64,000 nt of DNA from Caenorhabditis remanei. Taxonomy: Eukaryota > Nematoda > Chromadorea > Rhabditida > Rhabditidae. Positions 9,292-21,161 of the stretch are shown piece after piece; positions within the stretch are counted from its first letter, which is position 1; the number at the start of each line of letters is the position of its first letter. The stretch lies in the NCBI RefSeq assembly GCF_010183535.1, contig NC_071332.1, forward strand, positions 19,344,001-19,408,000. Reading direction: 5' to 3'. Position numbers and translations under genes: made by a program. Under the pieces are notes generated by a model. It made no database searches. It was given only the letters and a program-made list of their open reading frames with translations, and was not told the origin of the DNA.

Positions 9292-11536
9292 TTATGAAAT
9301 TCTAAAGAATGGAGATTCAGTCTGAGGAACTTTTGCAAACTGCAAACGGCCTTCATTTTGAAGAGGAATTTGTTCGAGCATTACGTGAAGATATTTTGGT
9401 TCATTCTCAATTCGGAAATACCATATATACTTGATGTCGTTGACGACTCGGTAAGGTTCTCCCAATGTTGCAAGAAAGTCTTCGGATGAACACTTTTTGA
9501 TGCGTATTTTGACTACCAAAAAGACTGAAGATTGAGGGAGACTCTGAAATAAAAGAATATAATTAAAGCGATTGACGCTTTGTAAAATCAAACACGGGTT
9601 TTATTGTCTACAAGATCTAAAATGGTAGGGGTAAAACAACAATCAAAAATTCAGTTTCTATTCAAAACAACTCACCTTTCTGCAATACGTAATATCCTCC
9701 CGCGTCATTGTTTCCACAGTAATCTGAATCCATTTAAAATTCAGAATATTCATGTCTTGAATTGACATCCGAACAGTCAAATCTGTCATCCACAGTCGTT
9801 TCGCTTTGCTCCATTGCTCAGTTTTTGAAATTTCATCTAGATCAATGGTACATTCTTCATTAATTCCTTCGATCCTATGTATATGAATATTTTCCAAAAA
9901 TTCTGCGTCGAGATACGGTAGTATATCCATCATCAAACATTGCCAGCGGGTATACAACGTCAAATATTCAACTTTTAATGGGGATGTCCTGGAGATCAAA
10001 ACATCTCTTAGCAGTTTGAAAAACTTGGACAAAGCTGGATCGTCTTCTTCTTCTTTCAATTTCCAGGTTTCTTCATCCATTTCAATAGATAGCCAATTCA
10101 TGCAACTTTTTTGATGTCTTGTATTCAAATCGAAATCATTTACAACTCGAACTGCTTTTTGTTCCAGAGATCCCTTGTAGCGTGTCGCAATTGGTCCATT
10201 CATCATTTGTTCAATGTCAACTCTCAAATAATTTTTGAGCCAAAATACATAACGATGAATATGAGGATCTGGCTTGACATAATCGACACTCTGACGGATA
10301 CCTCTAGACACTTTTCGAAGTGATTGGCTGAAATTGGGTGTTCATCGAAGGCTTTTCAAATACACATACATTTGAGGACATTCTAAATTTGATGCAATTG
10401 ACTTCATTATCGAAGGAATCTCGAAGATATTCAAATGGCATTTGTTGTCTGATAGATTGAGCTGAAATCGTGAAATTGTTTTCTCTAATAACAGGCACCT
10501 ACTTACCATAGTCATTTCTTCAATTGGATCATCAGCGTGATCTATTGAAAACTTGACAGTCTTCTTCTCTGGTGAATGTTCTGTTTCAGCAATTAATTCA
10601 ATGCATTTCTCATCAATGATTGTATAGTTGACAGTGATAGAGTTGAGTTGGGAAGTGTAGGTAAGAAGCTGGAAGAAAAAAGAATTGAGTGATGAAAATT
10701 TGATTTAAAATGTTTGTTGGTTAGGAACGCAGCATTTATCAGAGCATTGTTAGAAGCGCAAAACATTTTTGACAATAGCGCTTTACCAAAATCCCTACGA
10801 AAAACCTTCAAATATTTCTATCCGTTTCTCGAATTCTCACACTATTTTTATACTGAGCGCACTTGTGTAATCCACGATTTCATAATAGTAGTAAAACATT
10901 GAAAACACTTACCGTTCTCACTTCCTCTAACACTTCCAATGAGAACTTATGTAACATGATTGTCAGATCCAACCTCTGCCGTCCCTGCCCTTCTATTAGA
11001 GGTATAAAGTCATCAGCTGGGAATACCTGATCTTCAAATGGCAAATGTACAATAACCGACCGTAGAATATCACGGTGAAGTAGGTTAACTGCTGATACAA
11101 CTTGACTTATTTCAAGAACTGACAGATTGAAATGTTCCACTTTCAACTTTTCAGTTCTCGATTGCAATGAGTTCTTCAAACATCGACATATTCTGTTGAT
11201 GTTTGTCTCTAACATCATCTGATCTCCGTCGGTTTCCAAAGTATTTAATGAAAGGTGAGTCAATTGGTTTATCTGGTTTCTCACAAATGCTTCCACATCT
11301 TCGCAAACCACCGATATAAAATAGTCATCAACTAAATATTCAGAGGAATAGTGAGTGACCACAGTGGATACTCCTGCAGACCCTCCAATATGTTTGTAGT
11401 GATAGTTTCTCCTATTCGCGAGAGATTTGGGGGATTGTGTTATTATACCTTTAGCTTCTTGGTCGTTGAAACTAAAACTTATTTGAGTTGCATGGCGTTT
11501 ATATGATGTGACTATATGATCGTAGACGAATGGCAT
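9292..11536 (-). CDS. FTH / F-box / FTH protein (DUF38-type F-box A family), copy 1
   Basis: Five exons: 11536-10913, 10668-10507, 10461-10370, 10327-9676 and 9543-9292, in phase throughout, giving 593 residues. Residues 1-262 look like an FTH (DUF38) domain without a preceding F-box (LQSRTEKLKVEHFNLSVLEI, then DDFIPLIEGQGRQRLDL). The F-box follows at about 270-315, across the exon 3/4 junction (IFEIPSIMKSIASNLECPQ, then SLRKVSRGIRQSVDYIKPD). A second FTH domain fills the rest (LISRTSPLKVEYLTL, IDLDEISKTEQWSKAKRL). The start is placed at the ATG seven bases after a ttccag acceptor, probably a trans-splice site, because this ATG is shared by all four copies. The stop used by the other copies has become AGA, adding three residues. 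The likely role is SCF adaptor; the target is unknown. Confidence 0.75.
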
Positions 11537-11689
11537 TGGAAGTTTCTGGAACATTTCTTTAATTGTAGAAAAAAAGAAAACCATCGGGACCAAGAAAAAC
11601 TCTAGAAACTAGGAAAGAATTCAATGTTACAAAATTTTTAGAAAGTGGACAGGTTATCATGTTATAAGAAACATTCCCCGTTTTTTTCA

Positions 11690-12990
11690 TTCATGGGAGG
11701 TCGGACGAACATCGGTTAGAAAGACGTAAAGAATCAAACGGGCAATCGACATGATATTTGATAAGAGGAGCTGGGATCCAAGACCCGGGCCGGGCCGGGC
11801 ATTGTCAGAAAAATCAGGCCCGGCCCGGGAAATTGGAGCCAAAGTTCAAATTTCAATTTTTTTTCAAATTTATTGAAAATTTTTGATTTTCGAAAAAGTC
11901 AAATTTCCGACTATCATTCAGAATTAGAAGAAATTCTGAAAAATCATCAGAAATGATCACATTTCCAACGAAAAACTGAAAAAATTTCAAAAAAAAGAAT
12001 TGGAAAAAAGCAGACTTGTCACGGGCCGGGCCGGGCCGGGCCGAAATCAGAAAAAATCTCGGCCCGGGCCGGCCCGCTCTGCCCGTTTTGAAACATTTTT
12101 TCAAAACATTTCGAGTTTTTGGAATTTTTTTTTGGAAATTTTTGGAAATTTTTTGAAATTTTTGGAAGTTTTTTGAAATTTTGGAAATTTTTTGAAATTT
12201 TTTGAAAAAAGTATAGTTTTCGAATAAAAATTTAAAATTTAATCAAAATGTGAATGAGTATGATAATTTAAGCATTTTTACTCTATTTTTTCGAAAAATT
12301 TCAAAAAAAATTGGTAAAAATGGGTACCCATTTTTGAATCCGGGCCGACCGGGCCGGGCCGGGCTAAGAGAAATTTTGGCCCGGCCCGGCCCGGCCCGAC
12401 CAAGAAAAATCTCGGCCCGGGCCGGCCCGATTGTGGTCTGGAAAAAGGGTATTTTTTGAAGCCGGGATTTCGGGCCAGGCTTTGAAAATTTTCTACCGGC
12501 CCGGGCCTTTGGGCCTTGCCGGGACGAGCCGGGGCGAGTCGGGCTTTGACAAGTATGGCTAAAAGGAGTTCGGGAGAACGCTGATTATCGTTTAGAAGTT
12601 CTGAGACATGAAAAGTGGAGAGTAGCAAAGAAAAAAGAGCAAATCAAAAAGAATGTAAGTGAATGGGCTGAAAAGCAGGCTTACGCCAAACTTCAAAGAA
12701 AGTGGGAGCTGAGAAAACTCAAAGATCAGATGAAGAAGGTGATGAAAATCAGAACATGGATAACTTTCCGAGTCTTCGTTATGATCTTTCGTGGTCAAGT
12801 CGTAACTTTGGACACACTGGGGAACGAGTCTAGGACCTATAAGCATGCCAATTTATCTCCGATCTCCCACGAAAAAACGTTTGTTTCAAGAAATAGGAAA
12901 AAGAAAGAATTGCATTTGTGCTACGGATGGAAGAAATGGAACAGGCTAAATCGAACTCATTCATTTTTTTTGTCTATCACGTATCCTTGA
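11690..12990 (+). pseudogene. Basic coiled-coil-like ORF, copy interrupted by GGCCCG insertion
   Basis: This is the plus-strand sister of the ORF at 21162-21653. The first part (11700-11776) matches the other copy through the start codon and reads MIFDKRSW. The match then breaks into a roughly 780-bp GGCCCG-rich insert and resumes at about 12559 with KEFGENADYRLEVLRHEKWR and the basic helix-like stretch, ending near 12990 with a taaataaataaa tail. About 75 nt of the original frame are missing at the insert. The copy cannot make the full protein. Confidence 0.65.
11779..12558. repeat. Composite GGCCCG-rich insertion
   Basis: Several runs of gggccgggccggg (11782, 12019, 12341, 12380 and 12420) alternate with AT-rich stretches of aaattttttgaaa type. 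The right end ctttgacaagtatgg resembles the CATACTTG-type terminus of the hAT-like family at 5300. It looks like two or more related elements inserted into one another. It interrupts the basic ORF. Confidence 0.6.
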
Positions 12991-13304
12991 GGACGTAAAT
13001 AAATAAATCTTTACTAATAACATTCAACAGATCCGTGCGTCCGTTTATGTGTTGCAAGCCATAACTCCGTCCGCAGTGGACCGATTTCTATGAGATCTAG
13101 ATGGATTGGTTGGAAATTTCCCTTAGTTGATGCCCGAACTTTTCTTTTTTCAAAAAAGTTGATTTTGACGTTTTATGTTTCTCACGACGACTCCATCACC
13201 ACCTCCCCACCCTGCCACACGCCGAAAAGCTTTCCTATCTCAATGCCTTCCTCCATAGTGCGCGGCCGCACCATTGTGGCCTGTGTTTAGTGTTTTTAAT
13301 TTTG

Positions 13305-13358
13305 AGACGTGTGTCTATATGATCGTAGGCGAAAAGCATTGAAAGTTTCTGGAACATT
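13305..13358 (-). pseudogene. Relic of FTH/F-box/FTH gene first exon
   Basis: Read on the minus strand, this gives the ttccag acceptor, AAACTTTCAATGC and then a reading like LFAYDHIDTR, which matches the opening MPFVYD of the four full copies. The homology then ends. It is a short leftover of a fifth copy. Confidence 0.5.
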
Positions 13359-14095
13359 AAAAAATGATTGTTTTAATCAAAACACTTGGGAAGTATTTCA
13401 AGGTGCGAAAAAAGTTATAAAGTGAGATGATTATTTTTCATTAGTACGGTGTGTTTCAAATAGTAACTGTGCTATCCGTCTGACCAGAGAAGAAGAAATA
13501 AGAGAGTCAAATTTTGAGTGCATTTTCTGTAAACGGTGGTTCGATAAAAAAAAACATCTTCTTTATGAGCAGCTCCAAAGAGCAGTACTCCAATTTCCAT
13601 ATCAGTTATTAGAATAGTTTTAATTAATAGTTATAAATTTTGAAAAATGTATAACTAATTATTTCATATACTAATGTGTCAGCATAAACAATAAAAAATC
13701 GAAAAATTATCTGCCCTTCAATTTTAAAAAACATTCTCAAATGATAAGGTATTGTTTTGTTGAATGACCTTATGTTGACATTTTGAAGCAAAGAAACTTA
13801 CAGATTTTCTGTTAGCAGTTTTTTAAAAAATGTTAAACTCATCCCGACCAATTTTTCAAAAATTTCATCGAGGCAGTGACTATTAGGAAAATCAAACAAC
13901 TTGCGGGGTCGGTTAAGGTTCGAAATATTGAGAAAAAACATTTCTATAAAAACAAATGTGTGGTAGGAAACCAATCTTTTGGTAGTTATCGAGATTAACA
14001 ATCGTGTTGAAAGATGAAAAAAGTTATTTTGTGATCTATATAGAAGGAGGATATTATTCACTGACAGGGGACATGAATAATAATTCTTCTTCTTA

Positions 14096-14449
14096 CAAGG
14101 GAACCTTTTAAGTGGTGGGAACTTCTAGTGAAAACTAACTATACAAAAAACTGGAGCTGAAGGTTGACAACTTTTAGCATAGGAATTACAATGCCGCGTT
14201 CAATCCATTGATTACCGCCCTCAGAATATTTTTAAAAAACTGTGACCGATAAGGGCAGTTGGGTAAAACCTTTGGGTAGGCTCGATTTTTTTCAAGTTTT
14301 TTTGCATGACATATTCTGCTACAAGAAGCCATTTTAATTAATCAGAAGGTTTTCAAATGCTATTTTTAAACCGCAAAAAAAGAATCGTACCCACCCAAAA
14401 AAGTTTTTAGTTTTCGCTGGAAGCGCCCACCACTTAGAAGGTTCTTTTG
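14096..14449. mobile_element. MITE with TTA target duplication (PIF/Harbinger-like)
   Basis: A 354-bp element with long imperfect inverted repeats (CAAGGGAACCTTTTAAGTGG at the left; the right end complements CAAAAGAACCTTCTAAGTGG). TTA lies on both sides (14093-14095 and 14450-14452), the 3-bp duplication typical of PIF/Harbinger-type elements. No frame inside. Confidence 0.65.
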
Positions 14450-15152
14450 TTAGTGAGTTTGGAAAAAGGACGGCAAAGACTTATGTGCTAAATAATGGCT
14501 GTGTTTGAACACATACAAACAATACAATAATTCAAGCCAGACGGTCTTAATTGAGTGGAGAAGATAATAAGAAGGAAATTGCTCCAAGAGTGAAGAAAAA
14601 ATGAAGGCCTGGCTCCTTGTCGCTGGAAGGCGGAGTCGAATGGAAAAAAGATAAGAATGGCCTGAGTCGGCGACATCAAAATATTCAAGAGAAAGAAGGA
14701 AGCGATAAGGAAAGAGATCGTTAAAATGAATATAAAACGTGGTAAGCAGGCGGGAGAAGAGAGAAAAACGTAAAGAGTTGAGAAATCTGTTTTAGAGTAG
14801 GATGACAAAGTTAACGATCAAAATCCAAGTTGTGTGAAAACTGTTTTGAAAGTTTGAGAGCATTCTAGAAATCGTATTGTAATGAGAAGTTTGAATTTGA
14901 TTATGACTCCAGCAAGAAACGTAACTATGTAATAAAACTTAAATGAACTCTCCGGTTTACACCATTTGAATGTGGCAATGAATTTGAATTTCTTATATTT
15001 TTATTTCACTCTTCTGCCACCGAAAAACATAAAAGTTTCTCTGTGGAATGTTAGCAGAATAAATTATTACTGATCAGATGCTGCGAAGATTTCTTCCAGT
15101 AAGAATTTTATAAACTTATTTTATTTCAAACATTGAGAAACTATTATGAAAA

Positions 15153-18100
15153 TCAAAAGAATGGAGTTTTATTTTGATGGATTTTCTTAAAATATGAACA
15201 GCCTTCAATTTGAAGCGGTCCTTGTTCGAGCACGACATGAAGATATTCTGGGGTATTCTCAATCCGGAAATACCATAAATACTCGAAGTCGTCGTCGACT
15301 CGATAAGGTGCTCCTAGTGCTGCTAAAAAGTTTTCAGTTGGACAGTTATTGATGTGTATATCGAAAATTTGGAAGACTGGTGATTGAGGGAGATTCTGAA
15401 ATAGAAGAATAGCATTAAAGCGAATGACGCTTTGTAGAATCAATTACGGGTATTATTGTCTACCAGATCTCAAGTTAACCAATAATCAAACAAATCAGTT
15501 TATATTCAAAACAACTTGCCTTTCTGCAATATGTAATATCCTCCTGCGTCATTGATTCCAACGTAATATCAATCCACTCAAAATTCAGAATATTCATATC
15601 TTGAATTGACATCCGAACAGTCAAATCTTTTATCCGCAATCGTTTAGCCTTGATCCATTGCTCAGTTTTCGAAATTTCATCTAGATCAATGGTACATTCT
15701 TCGTCAATTTCTTCGATCTTCCGTATGAAAATCAATTCCAAATATTCTGCGTCGAGATACGGTAGTATGTTCATCACCAAACATTGAGTAGTCAAACTCA
15801 ATATTTTAACTTTTAATGGGGATGTCCTGGAGATCAAAACATCTCTTAGCAGTTTGAAAACCTTTGGTCTAACCGAATCTTCGTCTTCTTCTTTTGAAAA
15901 CCAGCTTGTTCTGTCCATTTTGATAGATAGTTGACCCATGCAACTTTTTTGATGTCTTGTATTCAATTCGAAATCATTTACAAATCGAACTGCTTCCTCT
16001 TTGCGAGATCCATTGTACCATGTCGATATTTCTTCATTCATCATTCCGCCAATAAAAGCAAATAAAAAATTCCCGAGCGAAATATAATATTTAAGGATAT
16101 GCGGATCTGGTTTGATATAGTCAACACAGTGTCGGATACCTCTAGACACTTTTCGTAGTGATTGACTGAAATTGGTTGTTGTTTTGATTGGTCATTTCGA
16201 GTATACCTACATTTGACGACATCCTAAATTTGGTGCAATTGACCTCATTATCGAAGGGATCTCAAAGATATTTAAATGACGTTCGTTGTCAGATAGGGTT
16301 AGCTGAAATCACAACATTGATTTCTCTAATAATAATCATCTTAATTTACTTACCGTGGCCATTTCTTTAATTGGGTCATCAGCGTGATCTATTGAAAACT
16401 TGAAAAACGTCTTTCCATCTGACGAGTGCTCTGTTTTAGCAATTAACTCAATGCATTCTTGATCAATTGTTTTATATTTGATAGTGATAGAATTGAGTGG
16501 GGAAGTGTAGACAAGAAGCTGGAAAGGAAAAGAAGTTGGCGATGAGAATTTGAGTTCTCTTGGTGCTGCCGCCAATGAAAAGTGATGTTTGGCCAGTCGA
16601 AAAATGATGAGACGCCCCCAAAATTTTGGCGATTTCACTATGTTTTAACAGGCAATGTCGGTAAATTTTACGCATTTTTAATATTCATGACAGTCAATAG
16701 CTTATAGTTTCACGGTTTCTGTCGGACAACAATTCCCAAAACTACCCTGTAACAGAAAACAGTGGAAAAGTCATTTAGTCAACATTTGCAGGTTGAATTA
16801 TAACTGGCATTGAAAAATTGCCTACTCTTTGGGAGTGTATTATCATTACGGACCAAAAAACGTTTTTATTGAGGTAACGGTGCTACGTATACACCAGGGA
16901 CGAGCGGCAATGCCGTTGCCGCGTTGCCGAATTGCCGGAATTGCCGACTTTTTTTAATGCATTGCCGTTGCCGGGTTGCCGACTTTTTTTCGGCAATGTT
17001 TTTCGGCAATGTTTTTGTCAAAATTTATTCAATTTTCAAGCTGAATTCGACAAAAGTAAAACAAAAAGTGAAAATTCTTGCTTTCTCGATCCCGCGCCAA
17101 GACCTGGAAAGTTTTCCGAGCATGTGTCTTTAAATTACCGTTTTCAACTTCGATATTTCTTGCTTTTTCAAAAAAAATTCAAACGATTTTTTGATAAAAT
17201 GGGTAAATACTCTCATTTATTTGAAGCAAATGTCACTGGAAAAATAAAGTGCTCTTTGTGCAATTTTTCTCTCCCGAAAAATAGAAAATCCTTATTATTA
17301 CATGTTGCCGAAAGTTGCCGAAAATTGCCGAAAATTGCCGATTTTTGAAGTCGGCAATTGCCGGATTGCCGGGTTGCCGAAATTTTGCGTTGCCGCTCGT
17401 CCCTGGTATACACTTAAATTTTATAACTTCATTTCGAAAGCTTTCAAAAACTCTGAATCTAACTACATTAACCAATTTTTCAGGCAATACGTTGAATTCC
17501 CAATCATTTTCACTATTAACGCAATACAGTTTTCCCAACTACGCTCTTTGCCTCTTTTGGTTCTTTACAAAGTTTTCTAGCATCAATAAATAGAACGCAT
17601 TTATTTGATCTACGATTTCCTAGTAGAGAAACATTGAAAACCCTTACCTTTCTCACTTCCTCCAACACTTGCGTTGAGAATTCATGTAACTCGATTCTCA
17701 GATCCAACCTCTGCCGTCCCTGCCCTTCTATTAGAGGTATGAAGTCGTCAGCTGTGAATGCCTGATCTTCAAACGGCAAATGTACAGTAACCAGCCATAA
17801 GATCTCCCGGTCAAGTAAGTTAATTGCTGATACAGCTTGTTTTATTTCGAGAACTGACAGAAAGAATTGTTCCACTTTCAACTTTTCCGTTCTCGATTGC
17901 AATGCTTTCTCCAAACAGCGACACATTCTGTTAATGTTTGTTTCCAACATTTTCTGATCTCCATAGTTTTCCAAAGTATTTAAAACAAATTTAGTCAGCT
18001 GGTTCATCTTATTTCTCACAAATGCTTCCACATCTTCGCAAACCACCGAAAAAAAATAGTCATCCACTTTACGTTTATCGTAATGAAACTTGACCAAAGT

Positions 18101-18262
18101 GGATGCTCATGCAGACCCTCCAACATCTTTGTAGAGATATGTTTTCTGATTAGTGTAAGATTTGGTGGATGTCATTATTTCATCTTGAGCTTCTTGGTCG
18201 TTGAAACTAAAACTTATTTGACTTGCATGGCGTGTGTCTATATTATCGTAGACAAAAGACAT
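15153..18262 (-). pseudogene. FTH / F-box / FTH gene, copy 2, nonsense codon in exon 1
   Basis: The same five-exon structure: 18262-17648, 16518-16354, 16302-16211, 16165-15520 and 15395-15153. Exon 1 opens MSFVYDNIDTRHASQISFSF. At 18107-18109 the sister sequence GSAGVST reads GSA-stop-AST, because a GGA codon has become TGA. All later exons keep their frame (GCRQ|IQSLRKVSRGIRHCVDY across exons 3/4, then IDLDEISKTEQWIKAKRLRI). The donor of exon 4 is GC rather than GT (AAAG|gcaagt), a functional but rare donor class. A 511-bp hAT-like element sits in intron 1. A downstream start could still give an N-terminally shorter protein, so the loss of function is probable rather than proven. Confidence 0.7.
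16895..17405 (+). mobile_element. hAT-like element with 8-bp target duplication and BED-finger relic
   Basis: A 511-bp element with terminal repeats CAGGGACGAGCGGCAA and TTGCCGCTCGTCCCTG. The 8-bp direct repeat GTATACAC flanks it exactly (16887-16894 and 17406-17413). The CAGGG start and 8-bp duplication are hAT hallmarks. Inside, the plus strand reads IKCSLCNFSLPKNRKSLLLH, a Cys-x2-Cys ... His pattern like a BED zinc finger, the DNA-binding domain of hAT transposases. Subterminal ttgccg repeats flank it. It lies in intron 1 of FTH copy 2. Confidence 0.8.
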
Positions 18263-18666
18263 TGGAAGTTTCTGAAACCATATTTTTAGTATAAACATAT
18301 CAAAAAACTTAGGACTATTCCAAGGTTTAAAATAGTTTTAAAGTGAAATGAATTTTTTTCGATCTCTAAAACCTCAAAAAATGCGTTTTTAGTTTCTCGC
18401 CGATACTATCACCAATGTCAACAGTACCAGTCATCTAACTAGAGAAGAAGAAAAAAAAAGGAAATTGAGCTGATAAAAGAACAAAACTATATAAAACACT
18501 ACTCGCATATAAATTTCTATCTTATTATCTTATTGTCAGTTCATTGTTTGCCTAGCACCTTATCATTTGGAAGTGTTCCGTAACAAAAATGCGCAGAAAA
18601 GGAAAGCAAACAAGATACGTCACATTATTTCTCGATTTTTGTTTTCTTTTTGCTGACAAATTTTCA
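18263..18666. other. 5' flank of FTH copy 2, no gene seen
   Basis: AT-rich. A block around tggcaatctaactagagaag is similar to blocks near 13.45, 24.8 and 25.3 kb, so it belongs to the conserved flank of the FTH gene units. No exon found. Confidence 0.35.
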
Positions 18667-20340
18667 CTACCAGTCGGTTCACGTCGCCTAACGGCGACTA
18701 AACCTCCTTCTCAACACCACCCTTCTAGATGTTACAGTAGATAGTAATTAATCCGAAAACGGACGACACGTTCGGAATCCCCTGTTTATTTGACTCTGAC
18801 GATGACAAAAAACTTTCATATCGCTTCTGTGGACCAATCCGGAATCAGATGACACGTTTAGAATCCTCTTTTTTCTATATCTGAATATAAGAAAAAATAT
18901 TTCACGTCCCCTTTTTCACATGGGTTTGAACCAACTGACTACAGTCAACGTTGCCGAACTTGACAAATCGGGTTCCTGAACGCACCGACCTTCCCCATTT
19001 GAAAGTCGAACTTAGCTTTGAAGTATAGCCCCTCGCAATATGAACAAATTTGATCCATCTTTCTGGTATAGTGAGAGCTCCTTTCTTCTCGCCGTTACAC
19101 CATCGGGCTTTTCTGATCGTCTGTCAGCTGCCCGGGAAGCTACTGAAGCCCTTCTAGATTATCTTCGGACTTTTTTCACTGCTGTTTCCAATTTTTACTG
19201 TTGGTTCTGTTGATGTTCGACTTCTCAGTGCCAGACTGTAGAGATCGTCGGACTGCTGTATCAGCTGCCATGATTTTCAACTTCAATTTTGTGTCATCCT
19301 GACAGCTTATCGTTTGGCTACCATGCGATTTGAATCAGCAGCTTTATTTTTCTGAAGTTAGTAAAAGTTGATCTCTCTTCCTCTCTAAAGAGAGATTATG
19401 CGTTTTTCTTATCTCGTTTCCACACTGACTCCTGTGCCATCATCTCGTCCTCATATCTAAATCCGAGCCAAGGCTGTCAAAAAGGCCGGTGGGCGATTTT
19501 ATATCCCTGTTCCCAGCCAAAAAATTTTTTTTCGCTTCTTGGCGGTCTTGTAGAGGACCAAAAGATTAGTCGATATGCAAAAATTCAGCCCGGTGTTTTC
19601 TTTTTGTCGTTTTTCTTCACCGACTCCTGTGTCATGCGTTGAATGTCCTGTACCCATCATTCCTCCGAGCTTCTCAGAATCTCCCCATCTGATTATGAGC
19701 GATGGAGCACGCTTTCACCGGAAACAGGAGAAACAGCACCATAGTCATCTACTGAATTGTCGGCAGGAACAATAGTTGTTGGAAAATGCTAGCAAGATTG
19801 GCTATTAATACTTTAAAAAATGTGGACCCATATCCACAATCCCCTTTTAGCTGTCTTCAGAAAACTACCCGTATTTGTATGATATTGATCAATCTTGAAA
19901 AAAACACGTTCGGAAACCTCTTCTTTTCCGAATCTATCAACAAAAAAATTTTAAAGATCTTTCTTCGCTCCAGGGATCGAACTAAAAACTAACTGTAGTT
20001 AACGCCGCTTAACTTGCCAGATCGGACGCGCCGACACGTCAACCCTAACCATGCGACCACGGAAAATGCAAGCCGAAGAAAGGAAAGAAATGACGACGCT
20101 TAGGCCGACAGTTTCACGCCACTTTTTCCACTTTCATTCCCCTATGCTTTATCAGTGTTTTTGGCTAAGAAGGCGTCATTTTGAGAATTTAGAAAAAAGA
20201 AAAATTCGGGCATCGAGTGGTGAAAATTTCTGATCTTTTGGTCCAAATTTGAAGAAAATCGGTTCAGTAGGGAGGGCGGTAGGATCGGCGAACCACAGAC
20301 AAACATACAGAATCTGGTGTTTGTTAATAGTAAAGATTGA
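18667..20340 (+). repeat. Interspersed retroelement-like repeat, copy B
   Basis: The sister of 5140-8545 but without its two nested DNA elements. Shared landmarks are cagtcggttcacgtcgccta at the start, a frame readable as VTPSGFSDRLSAAREATEAL near 19.1 kb, and the end ggtaggatcggcgaaccaca...gaatctggtgtttgttaata at 20.27-20.33 kb. The tail looks like the 3' end of a non-LTR retrotransposon (inference). Frames are broken throughout. Confidence 0.55.
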
Positions 20341-20691
20341 CATTGGTGATGGTATTGGTATAACACTGAAAACGCATTTTTTGAGGTTTTAGAGATCGAA
20401 AAAAATCATTTGACTTTAGAAAGTTTTTAAATAATTAAACAATGGTTCCAGAAAATTTAATGACTATAGCAGGAAACGTAATCAATAGACCTTAAATGAA
20501 CTCTCTAGTATACTTTCCTTTATATCCTTTGAAAGTGGCAATAAATTTTAATTATAATTTAAATTCCTTATATATCAAATTTTTTATTTCAGTCTTCTGC
20601 CACTAAATAACATGACAGTTTATCTGGGGAAAATTAGCAGAATGAACACAACATCGATTCTTGGCTTTATTAAAACTATTCCAATAACTAA

Positions 20692-21071
20692 CTAGGGAAT
20701 GGTCTGAACTGACCGTGGAGTTCAGCAACGAGACCTAGCACAGTCGAAAGACAATCGACTTTTAATGGGAAATCAGTTTTCAAAAATTGCTGAATGGCCT
20801 CCTGAATGCCTGAATGCCTGAATGCTGAATGCTGAATGCTGAATGCTGAATGGCCTCAGGTGCCGTGATATTTGGGGCGAAACACAGCTAAATTTAAGAG
20901 AAATGTCGAGTAAATCACATGTATTAAGTTTGCATTTTCAGACCAGAATATCTGGATTCTGGAGGCCATTCAGCAATTTTTGAAAACTGATTTCCCATTA
21001 AAATTCGATTGTCTTTCGATTGTGCTAGGTCTCGTTGCTGAACTCCACGGTCAGTTCAGACCATTCCCTAG
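20692..21071. mobile_element. Foldback MITE with TAA target duplication (PIF/Harbinger-like)
   Basis: A 380-bp element with roughly 110-bp inverted arms. The left end is CTAGGGAATGGTCTGAACTG and the right end is its reverse complement. TAA flanks both sides (20689-20691 and 21072-21074). The centre contains a short tandem repeat (ctgaatg). The arms are nearly identical, which suggests a young insertion. Confidence 0.75.
20802..20851 (+). repeat. Short tandem repeat (ctgaatg)n
   Basis: Two units of tgaatgcc are followed by several units of tgaatgc in a row inside the foldback element. It probably arose by slippage from the element's own terminal sequence tgctgaatggcctcc. Confidence 0.7.
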
Positions 21072-21161
21072 TAAAATGGAAATTAGATTTATTTATTTAT
21101 TTATTTATTTTATTTACGTCCGCAAGGGCACGTGATAGACAAAAATATGTATCAGTTCAAT

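Larger units (their letters stand above)
12991..15152. other. Intergenic with gene relics, no intact gene
   Basis: At 13021-13140 lies a repeat-like block (cataactccgtccgcagtgg). At 13305-13358 is an FTH gene fragment. The downstream part around 13600-13790 resembles 24600-24760, which is part of the duplicated 3' flank of the FTH genes. Apart from the MITE at 14096-14449, the remainder is AT-rich without supportable exons. Confidence 0.45.

Noticed and set aside
12278..12628. Open frame rich in P, G, R and A
   Set aside because: Translation of the GGCCCG runs; the same happens at 46149-46490 and 31352-31540.
14488..14808. 106-codon hydrophobic frame on the minus strand
   Set aside because: It looks membrane-like, but it has no acceptor or start context and no relative in the window; the composition is explained by pyrimidine-rich sequence.
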